Part shown: positions 46,913 to 55,403 of the stretch, piece by piece
How the letters are laid out: the number at the start of each line of letters is the position of its first letter
Position numbering within the stretch: the first letter of the stretch is position 1
Assembly (NCBI RefSeq): GCF_004004565.1
Contig: NZ_SACM01000001.1
Span: 1,364,001-1,428,000, forward strand
From: Inhella crocodyli
GTDB taxonomy: Bacteria; Pseudomonadota; Gammaproteobacteria; Burkholderiales; Burkholderiaceae_C
Length of the DNA: 64,000 nt
Direction of reading: 5' to 3'
Notes under the pieces: model-generated
The model's database searches: none
Told to the model about the DNA's origin: nothing
The model's input: only the letters and a program-made list of their open reading frames with translations
Translations under genes and position numbers: made by a program

Positions 46913-46959
46913 GGGCACCTCCGGCAAAGACCAACTCCGAATTAGCGGCTCCTTTCGGT

Positions 46960-47011
46960 AATGCGTCCAATGCATTGTTAGAAATGCTTTAATGCATTCA
47001 AAGCAATGGAG
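46960..47011. promoter_or_regulatory. Likely LysR operator in the divergent region
   Basis: Two copies of the palindrome AATGCATT lie at 46969-46976 and 46991-46998, 22 bp apart (two helical turns), with further AATGC half-sites around them. They fall between the divergent hydroxylase-SDR operon and the lysR gene, the usual site for LysR autoregulation and target control. The A+T-rich block stands out in this GC-rich window. Confidence 0.55.
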
Positions 47012-47016
47012 TTGCA

Positions 47017-47985
47017 GTGGACCTGAAGCACCTGAGCCACCTGGTGGCCTTGGACGACGAGCGCCATTTCGCCCGTGCCGCCCAACGGGTTCACCTCAGC
47101 CAACCCGCCTTCAGCCGCAGCATCCAAGCGGCAGAACAGGCGCTGGGATTGCGTCTGTTCGACCGCGAGGTGGGAGAGGTGCGGCCCACGCCCGCGGCCT
47201 CCTTCCTGCTGCCACGGGCCCGGCGCCTGCTGCTCGAGGCGCGCCACCTGCAGCACGAGGCCGCCCTGTTGCGCGACGGGCAGTTGGGCGACTTGGCCTT
47301 TGGGGCAGGACCCTTTCCCGGCGAAACCCTGGCGCCACGCTTGATGGCCCAGTTGCGCGTCGCGCACCCGCAGGTGCGCATCCGCTTCGAGAAGAACAAC
47401 TGGCAATCGCTGTTGCAGCGCTTGTTCGACGAAAGCATCGAGTTCTTCGTGGCCGACCACCGGGACATTCCGGCCGACGCGCGCATTCAGGTGATGCCGC
47501 TGGGGCGCGACCGGGGCCGCTTGTTTGTGCGCCAAGGCCACCCCTTGGCCGGCCGCACCTGCCAGCTGAGCGAAGCCTGGGCCTACGGCTTGGCGGGGCC
47601 CAAGCTGCCGCAGGCCATGCACGCCTTGCTGGTGCGTTTGCTGGGTCTGCCCCACGCAGAAGACGCCGTGATGGCCCTGGAGTGCGACGAGGTGCCCTTG
47701 CTGCGGCAGGTGGCGCTGAACACCGACACCGTGGTGGTGTGCAGCGAGCTCGCCCTGCGCGACGAAGCCCAGGCGGGACGCCTGCTGCCGCTGGACGTTC
47801 ACGGCTTGCCCGACGTGGGGGCCGACATGGGCATCGTGCTGCTGCGCCACCGAACCCCGTCCCCCATGGCACAACGGGCCATCGAAGCGCTTTGGCAACT
47901 GGCCCGCAGCCTGGGAATCCCAGCCCTGCCTGACTCGCCTTCCGGCCCAGCCCCATTCGGCGGCGTTGCCGCAGCGCGCCCGTGA
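47017..47985 (+). CDS. LysR-family transcriptional regulator
   Basis: The 322-residue protein has the LysR HTH (residues 1-60: LKHLSHLVALDDERHFARAAQRVHLSQPAFSRSIQ) and a periplasmic-binding-like effector domain (from FGAGPFPGETLAPRLMAQLRVAHPQVRI). A GTG start at 47017 is used. It is divergent from the fatty-acid hydroxylase-SDR pair, which is its most likely target. The last 25 residues are Pro/Ala-rich and unusual. Confidence 0.92.
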   Translation: MDLKHLSHLVALDDERHFARAAQRVHLSQPAFSRSIQAAEQALGLRLFDREVGEVRPTPAASFLLPRARRLLLEARHLQHEAALLRDGQLGDLAFGAGPFPGETLAPRLMAQLRVAHPQVRIRFEKNNWQSLLQRLFDESIEFFVADHRDIPADARIQVMPLGRDRGRLFVRQGHPLAGRTCQLSEAWAYGLAGPKLPQAMHALLVRLLGLPHAEDAVMALECDEVPLLRQVALNTDTVVVCSELALRDEAQAGRLLPLDVHGLPDVGADMGIVLLRHRTPSPMAQRAIEALWQLARSLGIPALPDSPSGPAPFGGVAAARP

Positions 47986-47992
47986 GTGCTGG

Positions 47993-48592
47993 CTAGGGAC
48001 GCCTTCGAATCGGCGCCTTCGGCTTGGCCGGCTTGCGCGGCACCACCGCCACCGGTGACGCCGCCGGTGCCGGCGCAGCGGCCGCGCGAGGCAACGAGCC
48101 CAGCACGTCGAACTGCTGCATCAGCCGCTGCAGGTACTCGGGCGACAGGGATTGCAGTTGCGCCAAGGCCTTGGGCATCAGCGCGTGGGCGTTGAGCGGG
48201 CCCACCGGGGTGCTGGGCTCGGGCGGCACGTCGGCCAGGCGGCGGGCCACGCGCAGGCGGGTCCAGTCGCGGGTGTTGGCGCGCACCGCGCGCAGCTCGG
48301 GCCAGGCGCCGTCGGCGGCTTCGGGGTGGCCGGCGTTCAGCGCGGCGGTCAGGGCCTGCAAGGGCGGGCGCACGGCCGAGGGCGCGCGGGCGGGTGCTGG
48401 CTCGCCCCCGGGCAGCGCCGCCACACCAGCGCCCAAGCGGCGGCACAGCAGGGTGCGCAACGCGCCTTCGGCGCGGGCCGCGCGGCGGGCCAGGGCCACC
48501 AGGGCGTGCCAGCGCGCGGGGTGCGTGCGCGCGGTCTGGGCTTGCGGCTGCGCTTGCAGCCAGCTCAGCGGGTCGTCGGCCGGGTCCAGCAT
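47993..48592 (-). CDS. DUF2894-family protein
   Basis: The 199-residue protein opens MLDPADDPLSWLQAQPQAQ and contains RWHALVALARRAARAEGALRTLL, the DUF2894 signature, with a Lys/Pro-rich end. Members are known mainly in Burkholderiales, next to OmpA/MotB and DUF802 genes, and have no known role. It is the last gene of the operon, starting 2 bp after the OmpA gene stop. Probably cytoplasmic. Confidence 0.83.
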   Translation of the reverse strand: MLDPADDPLSWLQAQPQAQTARTHPARWHALVALARRAARAEGALRTLLCRRLGAGVAALPGGEPAPARAPSAVRPPLQALTAALNAGHPEAADGAWPELRAVRANTRDWTRLRVARRLADVPPEPSTPVGPLNAHALMPKALAQLQSLSPEYLQRLMQQFDVLGSLPRAAAAPAPAASPVAVVPRKPAKPKAPIRRRP

Positions 48593-48594
48593 CG

Positions 48595-49272
48595 TCAGGG
48601 GGCGCTGGCCGCCGAAGCGGCACTCGCCGCGGCGCCCGCACGGCGCGGCATCGGGGCGATCTCCACGCGGCGGTTGAGCGCGCGGCCGGCGGCGTCGGCG
48701 TTGGAGGCCACGGGCTGCTCTGGCCCGAAGGCGGCGGCGAACACGCGCGAGGCGGGCACGCCGTCGGCCATCAGCGCGCGGGTCACGGTCAGCGCGCGCA
48801 GGGCCGAGAGCTCCCAGTTGTCTTCGAAGCGGCGGTTGCCGCCGCGCACCTGCTTGTCGTCGGTGAAACCGCTGACCATCAGCACCTCGTCGCGCGCGGC
48901 GAGGTAGGCGTTCAGGCCCGGCGCCAGGCCGCGCAGCAGCTGACGGCCTTCGTCGTGCAGTGCATCGGAACCCGGCGCGAACAGCACGTTGCCGGCGATG
49001 CCGATGCGCCCGTCTTTGAGCGTGATGCGCCCGCCCGCCAGCGGGCCGGCCAGGGCCTGTTCCAAGGCCTCGCGGCGCTGGGCCTCGGCCTGGCGTTGGC
49101 GTTGCGCGTCGTCCAGCTGCTGCGCCAGGTCCATCTGCATGACGAGGGCGAAGGCCAGGATCAGCACGAAGGCGCCGAGCACGCCCGTCATCAGGTCGCC
49201 AAACGCCGCCCACACCGGCGTGGCGCCGGCGCCGTCGGGGGCACCGTCCACCAACGGGTCGTGCTCAAGCAT
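48595..49272 (-). CDS. OmpA/MotB-domain membrane protein
   Basis: The 225-residue product has one N-terminal membrane helix in MotB style (VWAAFGDLMTGVLGAFVLILAFALV), with an Asp at residue 26 in the position of the proton-binding Asp of MotB/ZorB/ExbD-type stators. It is followed by a short coil (LDDAQRQRQAEAQRREALEQAL) and an OmpA peptidoglycan-binding domain (VLFAPGSDALHDEGRQLL, NRRVEIAPM). It overlaps the DUF802 gene by 8 bp. Pairing with a MotA/ExbB-like partner is implied. Confidence 0.88.
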   Translation of the reverse strand: MLEHDPLVDGAPDGAGATPVWAAFGDLMTGVLGAFVLILAFALVMQMDLAQQLDDAQRQRQAEAQRREALEQALAGPLAGGRITLKDGRIGIAGNVLFAPGSDALHDEGRQLLRGLAPGLNAYLAARDEVLMVSGFTDDKQVRGGNRRFEDNWELSALRALTVTRALMADGVPASRVFAAAFGPEQPVASNADAAGRALNRRVEIAPMPRRAGAAASAASAASAP

Positions 49273-51787
49273 GGCCGGCCTTGCCCGCGTGGCGCAGGGC
49301 GTCCACGGCTTGCTTCTGAGCGTCCAGGCAGAGGTCGATCACCTCGCGGGCCTGGGCCACGTAATAGGCCAGCTGCTCGTCGCTGCGGGCGATGCTGCGC
49401 TCCAGCGAAGCGTCCACCTGGCTGAGGTGGCCCACCAAGGCCTCGTTGGCGCTGTGGAACTGCGCCACGGCCGCGCCAAAGCCTTCGCCCAGCGCGCCCA
49501 TCTCGGCGGCGCTGCCCGCCAGTTGGGTGGCGGCTAGCGCCAGGGTCTCTTGCGTGGCGCTGGCCTGCGTGGCGACGCGCTCGCTCAAGTCGTTCATCAG
49601 GGTGGACGAGGCGCTCACCAGCCCGTCCACCGCGGCGCGCTGCTCGCCCGCGGCCTGCTGCACGGCGGTCAGCAGGGTGTGCAGGGTCTCCATGAGCTGC
49701 GCGCGCTCGGCCAGCGCGGCGTTGTCGCGCACCAGGCTCTGGCTGAGCTGTTCGCGCAGCGCGGCGACCACCTCGCCGGCGGCGCGCGGGGCCTCGGCGG
49801 CGCTGGCCAGCAGGCCGGTCACCTCTTGGATGGTGGCGCGCGCCTGGGCCTCGGCCTGGGCCACCACCTCGCGGGCGGTGGCGGCCAGGGTGTCGGCCAA
49901 GGCGGTGTGGTGGGCCTGCTGCTGCGCGGTGGCCGCGCTCCAGGCCTGCTGCATGCCAGACTGGGTTTCGGCCAGCGCGCTGCGCCAGGCGGCCAGGCGC
50001 TCGGCGTCGGCCTGGGCCAGGGCGGCCATGCGCTCGCCATCGGCCTGGGCCAAGGCCGCCTGCTGCGCGGCTTGCGCTTCGCTCCAGCGCAGCACCAACT
50101 GGGTGGACTGCGCGGCCAGGCCCTCGGCCCAGGCGCTGGCGGCTTGGCGAGACTGGGCGCTGGTCTCGGCCAAGGTGGCCTGCGTTTGCTGGGCCAAGGC
50201 CTGCACGGCCTCGCGGGTGTGGGCCACGGCCTCGGCCAGGGCCTGCTGGGTGTGCGTCACCGTCTCCGTCAGGGCCACGCCACTGCGCTCGGCCTGCTCG
50301 GTCATCAGGGCCGCTTGGCGCTCGACCTGGGCCTGCATCAGCGCAGCCTGGCGTTCCACCTGCGCCTCCATCAGGGCGGACTGCTGCTCGGCCTGCGCCT
50401 GCATCAAGGCCGACTGGCGCTCGGCCTGCTCGGTCAGCGCACGGGCCTGCGCCTCGGCTTGCGCCGCCAAGGCGGCGGCCTGCTGCTGGCTGTGCTGCTG
50501 CAGGGCCTGCTGCAGCGCGCCCACCTGCGTGGCCGCGGCGGCCAGCTGGGCCTCCACGGCCTGGCGCACGTCGGCGCCCAGTTGCTGCACGCTGCCCTGC
50601 ACCTGCGCGGCGGTGTGCTGCAGCTGCTGCGCGCTGGCCTCGGCCACCGCCTTGTGAAGTTGTTCGGCGCTGGCGCGCACGGTGTCGGCGGTGTGGCTCA
50701 GCGCCTGCTGCAGGCCTTGCGCTTGGGCGCTGGCGGCGGCGGTGTGGGCCTCGGCGCTGGCGCTCACCGCGCGCGCCAGGGCATCCACCTGCTGAGCGAT
50801 GTCTTGCACCGTGCGCTGGTGCAGCGTGGTGGCGCTGGTGGTCAGCTGCGCGTGCAGCGCCTGAGCCTGCTGGGCCAGGGCGCTCAAGGTGGCGTCCACC
50901 GCGGGGCGGATGGTGTCGGCGGCGCGCTGGGCGCTGTCCACCAGGCTGGTGCGCAGCGTTTGGTCCACCGAGGCGGCCAGGCCGGTGAAGGCGCTGCGCG
51001 TGTCGGCCTGGAAGCGCTGCTGCTCGGACAGCCACTGCGCCTGGAACTGCGCCTGCTGCTCGGCCATCTGCGTGTGCAGCGCCTTCACCTGGGCCACCAG
51101 CTCGGGCACGGCCAGGGCTTGGGCTTGCAGGGCGCGCTGGGCTTCGTCGCGGCGGTGGGCGGCGGTGTGCGGGTGCAGGGGGCCGAGCAAGGCGGCGTCC
51201 AGCGCCTGCGCCACGGCCTGGCGTTCGCGACGGGCCAGCGCGGCCATCAGGCCCAGCATGGCCGAGGTGGCCACCCCCGCCACCGAGGTGCCGAAGGCCA
51301 GGCCCAGGCCCTGAACGGGCGCGGTCAGCGCGGCGCGCATGGCGGTCAGGTCGGTGGTGGCGCGCAGCGCGTTGGCCGTGCCGCCCAGGGTGATGACCAA
51401 GCCCACGAAGGTGCCCAACATGCCCAGCAGAACCAGCAGGCCGGCCAGCGAGGGCGCCAGGGCCGGGCCGGGCAGCTCGCTGCGTGCGCCGTCCAAGCGC
51501 TGGCGCACGGGCTCGCGCAGCGCGGCGGGCAGCTGCAAGAGCCAGTCGCCCAGCGCCGCCACCGCGGCCCCCGGTTGGGCCAAGGGCAGCAGCGCGCCTT
51601 TCAGCTGCGCCGTGGCGCTCCGGTAGCCGTGCAGCTCCCAAGCGCCCAGGCCGAAGAAGAAGGCGACCAGCACTGTCGTGCCCAGGGCCACGGCGTGGTG
51701 CTGCACGGCAGCGCCCCCGGCCCAGCCGATGGCGGCCAGGCCGGCAACGAGGGCGGCGGGGTACAGGAAGGCGGTCAGGCGGTTCAT
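49265..51787 (-). CDS. DUF802 protein: MotA/ExbB-like membrane core plus very long coiled coil
   Basis: The 840-residue protein has two N-terminal membrane segments (to about residue 50), then two more with the MotA/TolQ/ExbB pattern (LLVLLGMLGTFVGLVITLGG at about 115-135; VQGLGLAFGTSVAGVATSAM at about 157-176). About 600 residues of Ala/Gln/Glu-rich coiled coil follow (for example QAALMQAQVERQ repeats and AQAEAQARALTEQ), ending near residue 800. This is the layout of ZorA-type motor subunits. The OmpA/MotB partner follows with an 8-bp overlap. Function is unknown; the motor role is inferred from architecture. Confidence 0.8.
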   Translation of the reverse strand: MNRLTAFLYPAALVAGLAAIGWAGGAAVQHHAVALGTTVLVAFFFGLGAWELHGYRSATAQLKGALLPLAQPGAAVAALGDWLLQLPAALREPVRQRLDGARSELPGPALAPSLAGLLVLLGMLGTFVGLVITLGGTANALRATTDLTAMRAALTAPVQGLGLAFGTSVAGVATSAMLGLMAALARRERQAVAQALDAALLGPLHPHTAAHRRDEAQRALQAQALAVPELVAQVKALHTQMAEQQAQFQAQWLSEQQRFQADTRSAFTGLAASVDQTLRTSLVDSAQRAADTIRPAVDATLSALAQQAQALHAQLTTSATTLHQRTVQDIAQQVDALARAVSASAEAHTAAASAQAQGLQQALSHTADTVRASAEQLHKAVAEASAQQLQHTAAQVQGSVQQLGADVRQAVEAQLAAAATQVGALQQALQQHSQQQAAALAAQAEAQARALTEQAERQSALMQAQAEQQSALMEAQVERQAALMQAQVERQAALMTEQAERSGVALTETVTHTQQALAEAVAHTREAVQALAQQTQATLAETSAQSRQAASAWAEGLAAQSTQLVLRWSEAQAAQQAALAQADGERMAALAQADAERLAAWRSALAETQSGMQQAWSAATAQQQAHHTALADTLAATAREVVAQAEAQARATIQEVTGLLASAAEAPRAAGEVVAALREQLSQSLVRDNAALAERAQLMETLHTLLTAVQQAAGEQRAAVDGLVSASSTLMNDLSERVATQASATQETLALAATQLAGSAAEMGALGEGFGAAVAQFHSANEALVGHLSQVDASLERSIARSDEQLAYYVAQAREVIDLCLDAQKQAVDALRHAGKAGHA

Positions 51788-51794
51788 CGCGAAA

Positions 51795-52631
51795 TCAGTC
51801 GGAGTCGGTGGGCGGCGCCTCGGCAGCGGCCGCGTCGTTCAGGGCTTCGAGCAGGCCCAGAACGGGTTGGAGTCGGAGGTCGAGTTCGGCGCGCAGCAGG
51901 CGCTGCACGTCGGCCCAGAAGGTGGCGCGCCAGCCCACCGGGGGCCAGGCTTCGGCGTCGGCCGGCTCGCCGGGCGTTTGCGCCTGCAGGTCAAGCCCAC
52001 GCTGGACCAGCAGCGCGCTCAGGCCCGAGAGGCGCTGTTGCTCGGCCTCGGCCAAGGCGCGGTCGAACACGGCGTCGTAAGCGGCCAGCTGCGCCAGCGC
52101 GGGGCCCGCCTCGCTCAGCTGCGCGCGCAACCGGGTGCGGAAGGTGGCCACGCGGCCAGCCAGCGCGCGTTGCTGGGTGGCGTGGTGCAGCCGGTACGGG
52201 GCGACGGCATCTTGCGGGTTGGAGGCGCTGGCGCTGCGCGCGGGCATGGCACGGCCGCGGCCCAGCGGAAGCGGCGGGCCACCTTGCACCAGGGTGGGCT
52301 CGGCAAAGGCGGCGTGCAGTTCGGCAACCAAGCGCTCCAACGCGGCTTCGGCCCAGCGGCGGGCGGCCAGCACGGGCGATTCGGCGTCGGGGGCGTCGGT
52401 CGGTGCCGGGCGGGTGGCAGCGGGGGCGGCCAGCACCTGGGCCAGGGCCACGGCGTCCATCCAGCCCATGGCGTCGGCCAAGCGGGGCGTGAAGGGCTGG
52501 CGCGGGGGGCGCAGGCGCGTGCCCCAACTTGCCAACAAGCGCGGCAGGTGCTGGGCCGAAGGGGCCGTTAGGGCCGTTCGCCCAGCCCCATTGGGGGTCG
52601 GCGCGGCCGGCTGATTTCCCCCTGCGTGCAT
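51795..52631 (-). CDS. DUF3348-family protein
   Basis: The 278-residue soluble, mainly helical protein has PRLADAMGWMDAVALAQVL, YRLHHATQQRALAGRVATFRTRLRAQL and LRAELDLRLQPVLGLLEAL, the DUF3348 pattern. It precedes DUF802 by 7 bp and is the first gene of the operon. ATG at 52631 is used; an in-frame ATG at 52661 is possible and neither has a clear ribosome site. Its constant company with DUF802 suggests a cytoplasmic partner of the membrane complex. Confidence 0.8.
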   Translation of the reverse strand: MHAGGNQPAAPTPNGAGRTALTAPSAQHLPRLLASWGTRLRPPRQPFTPRLADAMGWMDAVALAQVLAAPAATRPAPTDAPDAESPVLAARRWAEAALERLVAELHAAFAEPTLVQGGPPLPLGRGRAMPARSASASNPQDAVAPYRLHHATQQRALAGRVATFRTRLRAQLSEAGPALAQLAAYDAVFDRALAEAEQQRLSGLSALLVQRGLDLQAQTPGEPADAEAWPPVGWRATFWADVQRLLRAELDLRLQPVLGLLEALNDAAAAEAPPTDSD

Positions 52632-52896
52632 GCCGAGTTCGCCGTCGAAAAAACCGCGCATTTTAGGCGGTGGGGTGTGGGTGACTTGAGCCGCCACCGA
52701 AGGGGGAACGGCGGACAACAAGGGGCATGTCCACTGGGGGCGCTCGCCGCGGAGCCGGATCGGCAGTGGCCGCTTGCCCCGGACGCCATGGTTAGGCGTC
52801 GCTCCACGTACTTCCCATGCTTTCGGATACGGCTGAAGCGGATTGGGCTGATAAGGTCGTGCTGATGATCGAACCATCAACCTGTACGCCTTCAAC

Positions 52897-53385
52897 ATGA
52901 CCTCGCCCAGTGGGCACGAGTCTGCCCTGAAAGCCGTGCGCGACACGACGTGGGTCATGGTGTCCTCTCCGAGCGCTAGCGAAGACGAGATAGTGAATCG
53001 CCTGATTGGCCTGGGCTATTCCGCTACCGGAGCGGAGAAGCTCAACGCATTCGTCCCGTCGGCGTTTGCTTGGGTGCTGTTACGGCGCCTAGGTGTCGGG
53101 AGCTTTCCAAGCCACTACATCGCACTTGATGCAGATGGGACCGAGGTCAGTATTCCAGTTGCCAGGGAGCACTACTTCACAGCGGCACTACAACTTGCTT
53201 TTGAGACGCTTGAACATGGCTGGAGCGATGACCTTCCGCGAGAAGCGTTTGAGGCGGTCATTGCTCGAAGCGCAGAGATGAATGCCGCAAACAAGGCGCT
53301 GAACGAGGGGGCGTCCATTGCGGGCGCGGCACTTCAGCCGCTCCGCGTATTTCGCTTTTCTGCAAACGAGGCGAGCAATGGCTAA
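52897..53385 (+). CDS. Unknown protein on low-GC insert
   Basis: The 162-residue product (for example GLGYSATGAEKLNAFVPSAFAWVLLRRLG, then HYIALDADGTEVSIPVAREHYFTAALQLAFE) has no recognised domain, no signal peptide and no membrane segment. Sampled lines are about 50% GC against roughly 70% around it, a clear sign of horizontal origin. It overlaps the following 22-codon frame by 8 bp. Small soluble proteins of this kind in such inserts are sometimes immunity or antitoxin proteins, but nothing here proves that. Confidence 0.65.
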   Translation: MTSPSGHESALKAVRDTTWVMVSSPSASEDEIVNRLIGLGYSATGAEKLNAFVPSAFAWVLLRRLGVGSFPSHYIALDADGTEVSIPVAREHYFTAALQLAFETLEHGWSDDLPREAFEAVIARSAEMNAANKALNEGASIAGAALQPLRVFRFSANEASNG

Positions 53386-53446
53386 ACAGTCGCCCAAGCC
53401 GATTCTTATCGACGAACCTGCGCTCACGGCTCGGCTTCAAGGTTGA
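53378..53446 (+). pseudogene. 22-codon stub of a truncated downstream gene
   Basis: An ATG at 53378 overlapping the previous stop (ATGGCTAA) opens a frame of 22 codons beginning MAKQSPKPILIDEPALTARL and ending at a TGA at 53444-53446. The overlap and length look like the beginning of a translationally coupled partner gene whose remainder was lost when this low-GC segment was inserted or trimmed. A genuine small peptide cannot be excluded. Confidence 0.4.
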
Positions 53447-53464
53447 TCGGCGCTCACTCGACCC

Positions 53465-54325
53465 TCACCTCCCCAACGCTACCCACTTCCCCTCCCGCCG
53501 CACGAACAACTCCGGCGTCAGCGCATAGGCCGACTCCCGGTGCGCCTTTTGGGCGATGCCGCGCAGGCGCTCCACCATCGCCGGGGTGCTCAGGCTGGTG
53601 ACGAGCAGCAGGTCGCGGGCTGGAACGGCGACCACCCAGGGCTCGGGCAGGCCGATTTGGGCCTCGGTCCACAGCGTGTCGAGCAGCAGCAGGCTGGCCT
53701 CGAAGTTGCCGCCGGCGGTGACCATGGCCAGGCCGTTGCCGCGGCGCACCTCCACGTCGCTGAGTACGCGGCGCAGGTTGGCCAGGGCCAGCACGCGCAG
53801 GGCCTCGGGGCGGGTGGTCCAAGCGGCGAGGTCGGCCTCGGTGAGGTAGCGCAGGCGCTCGGGGGCGTCTTCGGCGTAGTGGACGGTCAGGGCGTCGTTC
53901 AGCGGCTCTTGGAACAGCGGTTTGGGCGCCTTGCCGCCGCGCTGAGTCACGGTGCGGGCCACGCCCTCGGCCCAGGCGCGGTCTTTGACGATGGGCACGA
54001 CGCGGGCCAGGTCGATGGGCTGCGCGGTGTCGGTGGCGCGGGTGCCCTGCAGCGCGGCGATGTGGCGGGCGATGACGGCCTCGGTGTCGGCCGGGTTCTG
54101 CAGGGCTTGGCGGTGGGCGTTGTCGAGGTACACCAGCTGCGGCGACTGCCCCGGGGGCGCCACTTCCAACTCGCCCGGGCTTTTCTGGACGACCTTCCAG
54201 TTGGGCTGCGTCTTCTTCAGCTGCTCGACGAAGCGCTGCTCGAACTGGGCCAAGGTGGGCGCCGCAGGGGGCGCGGCCAGGGCCGGGAAGGCGAAGCAGC
54301 AAAGGGCCAGGATCCAAGCGCGCAT
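53465..54325 (-). CDS. DUF1444/YtpQ-like exported protein
   Basis: The 286-residue product has a signal peptide (MRAWILALCCFAFPALAA) and a DUF1444-like domain with VVPIVKDRAWAEGVARTV, LNDALTVHYAEDAPERLRYLTEADL and AVPARDLLLVTSLS. Bacillus YtpQ relatives are cytoplasmic, so an exported version is a variant. Function is unknown. ATG at 54325 is used; the low-GC insert lies immediately downstream. Confidence 0.75.
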   Translation of the reverse strand: MRAWILALCCFAFPALAAPPAAPTLAQFEQRFVEQLKKTQPNWKVVQKSPGELEVAPPGQSPQLVYLDNAHRQALQNPADTEAVIARHIAALQGTRATDTAQPIDLARVVPIVKDRAWAEGVARTVTQRGGKAPKPLFQEPLNDALTVHYAEDAPERLRYLTEADLAAWTTRPEALRVLALANLRRVLSDVEVRRGNGLAMVTAGGNFEASLLLLDTLWTEAQIGLPEPWVVAVPARDLLLVTSLSTPAMVERLRGIAQKAHRESAYALTPELFVRREGKWVALGR

Positions 54326-54375
54326 GGGCGGTCTCCGAAAGGGGGCGGCGCATTGCACCACCACAATCGCCGCCG

Positions 54376-55278
54376 ATGACCCCCTCACGCCCTCCCCGTG
54401 GCCCGATCGACCGCAACGCCGCCCTGCTGATGCTGGGCCTGTGCCTGTGCTGGGCGCTGCAACAGATCGCGGTGAAGTGGGCGGCGCCCGACATGGCGCC
54501 GGTGGCGCAGATCGGCTGGCGCTCGGCCGTGGCCGCGGGCCTGGTGGCCCTGTTCATGGCCTGGCGGCAGGAGCCGCTGCACTGGCGCCGCAACGGCCGC
54601 GCGGGGGCGCTGGTGGGCCTGCTGTTCGGCGTGGAGTTCTTGCTGGTGGCCGAGGCGCTGGTGCGCACCTCGGCCGCGCACACGGTGGTGTTCCTGTACA
54701 CGGCGCCGCTGTTCGCGGCGCTGGGCTTGCACCTGCGGGTGCGTGCCGAGCGGCTGCGGCCGCTGCAGTGGGGTGGTCTGCTGCTCGCGTTCGCGGGCAT
54801 TGCCCTGGCCTTTGGGCGGGCGCCGGCCGCGGGCACCTCGCTGCTGGGCGACGCCTTCGCGCTGGCGGCCGGGCTGGCCTGGGGGCTGACGACGGTGGGC
54901 GTGCGCGGCAGCCGCTTGGCCGATGCAGCGGCCAGCGAGGTGCTGCTGTACCAACTGGTGGGCGCGGCGCTGCTGCTGCTGGCGGTGGGCGCGTGGACGG
55001 GGCAGATGGCCTACCGGCCGACGCCGGTGCTGGCGGCCAGCCTGGCCTTCCAGGCGGTGGTGGTGGCCTTCGTCAGCTACTTGGTGTGGTTCTGGCTGCT
55101 GACGAAGGTCGTGGCCTCGGCGCTGGGCGCGTTTTCGTTCTTGACGCCGGTGCTGGGCGTGGGCCTGGGCGCGCTGCTGCTGAACGAGCCGCTGGAGCCG
55201 GCCTTTTTGGGCGGCGCGGTGCTGGTGCTGGCCGGGGTGACGGTGGTGAGCCTGAACCCGGCGAAGTCGGAGCACTGA
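54376..55278 (+). CDS. EamA/DMT-superfamily transporter
   Basis: The 300-residue protein has ten membrane segments in two EamA repeats (LMLGLCLCWALQQIAVKWAAP in the first and LLGDAFALAAGLAWGLTTVG in the second). Members export small metabolites or amino acids. It is followed by three tandem hairpin repeats that can terminate its transcript. Substrate unknown. Confidence 0.9.
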   Translation: MTPSRPPRGPIDRNAALLMLGLCLCWALQQIAVKWAAPDMAPVAQIGWRSAVAAGLVALFMAWRQEPLHWRRNGRAGALVGLLFGVEFLLVAEALVRTSAAHTVVFLYTAPLFAALGLHLRVRAERLRPLQWGGLLLAFAGIALAFGRAPAAGTSLLGDAFALAAGLAWGLTTVGVRGSRLADAAASEVLLYQLVGAALLLLAVGAWTGQMAYRPTPVLAASLAFQAVVVAFVSYLVWFWLLTKVVASALGAFSFLTPVLGVGLGALLLNEPLEPAFLGGAVLVLAGVTVVSLNPAKSEH

Positions 55279-55290
55279 ACAGCGCCTCCT

Positions 55291-55380
55291 GAAACGACAA
55301 CGGCCCGGCAGGGCAGGGCCGAAAAGACAACGGCCCGGCAGGGCAGGGCCGAAAAGACAACGGCCCGGCAGGGCCGGGCC
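55291..55380 (+). repeat. Three 30-bp tandem repeats, each a hairpin, acting as a terminator
   Basis: Units at 55291-55320, 55321-55350 and 55351-55380 are nearly identical (GAAAAGACAACGGCCCGGCA followed by GGGCAGGGCC). Each can fold by CGGCCC pairing with GGGCCG; the last unit has a longer CGGCCCGG/CCGGGCCG stem followed by TT. The array lies 13 bp after the transporter stop and looks like a triplicated terminator. Confidence 0.75.
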
Positions 55381-55403
55381 GTTCGATCCCCCGAACGGGA
55401 ACC

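Noticed and set aside
49550-52492. A 980-residue Gly/Leu/Arg-rich open frame opposite the DUF802 gene
   Set aside because: It is the complement of an Ala/Gln/Glu coiled coil; the membrane motifs and the operon layout are on the minus strand.
47993-52631. Calling the DUF802 operon a Zorya defence system
   Set aside because: No ZorC, ZorD or ZorE gene is present, and these DUFs are found widely in Burkholderiales; only the motor-like architecture is claimed.
55291-55380. A possible CRISPR array from 30-bp repeats
   Set aside because: The units are directly adjacent with no spacers and each forms a terminator-like hairpin; no cas genes are present.
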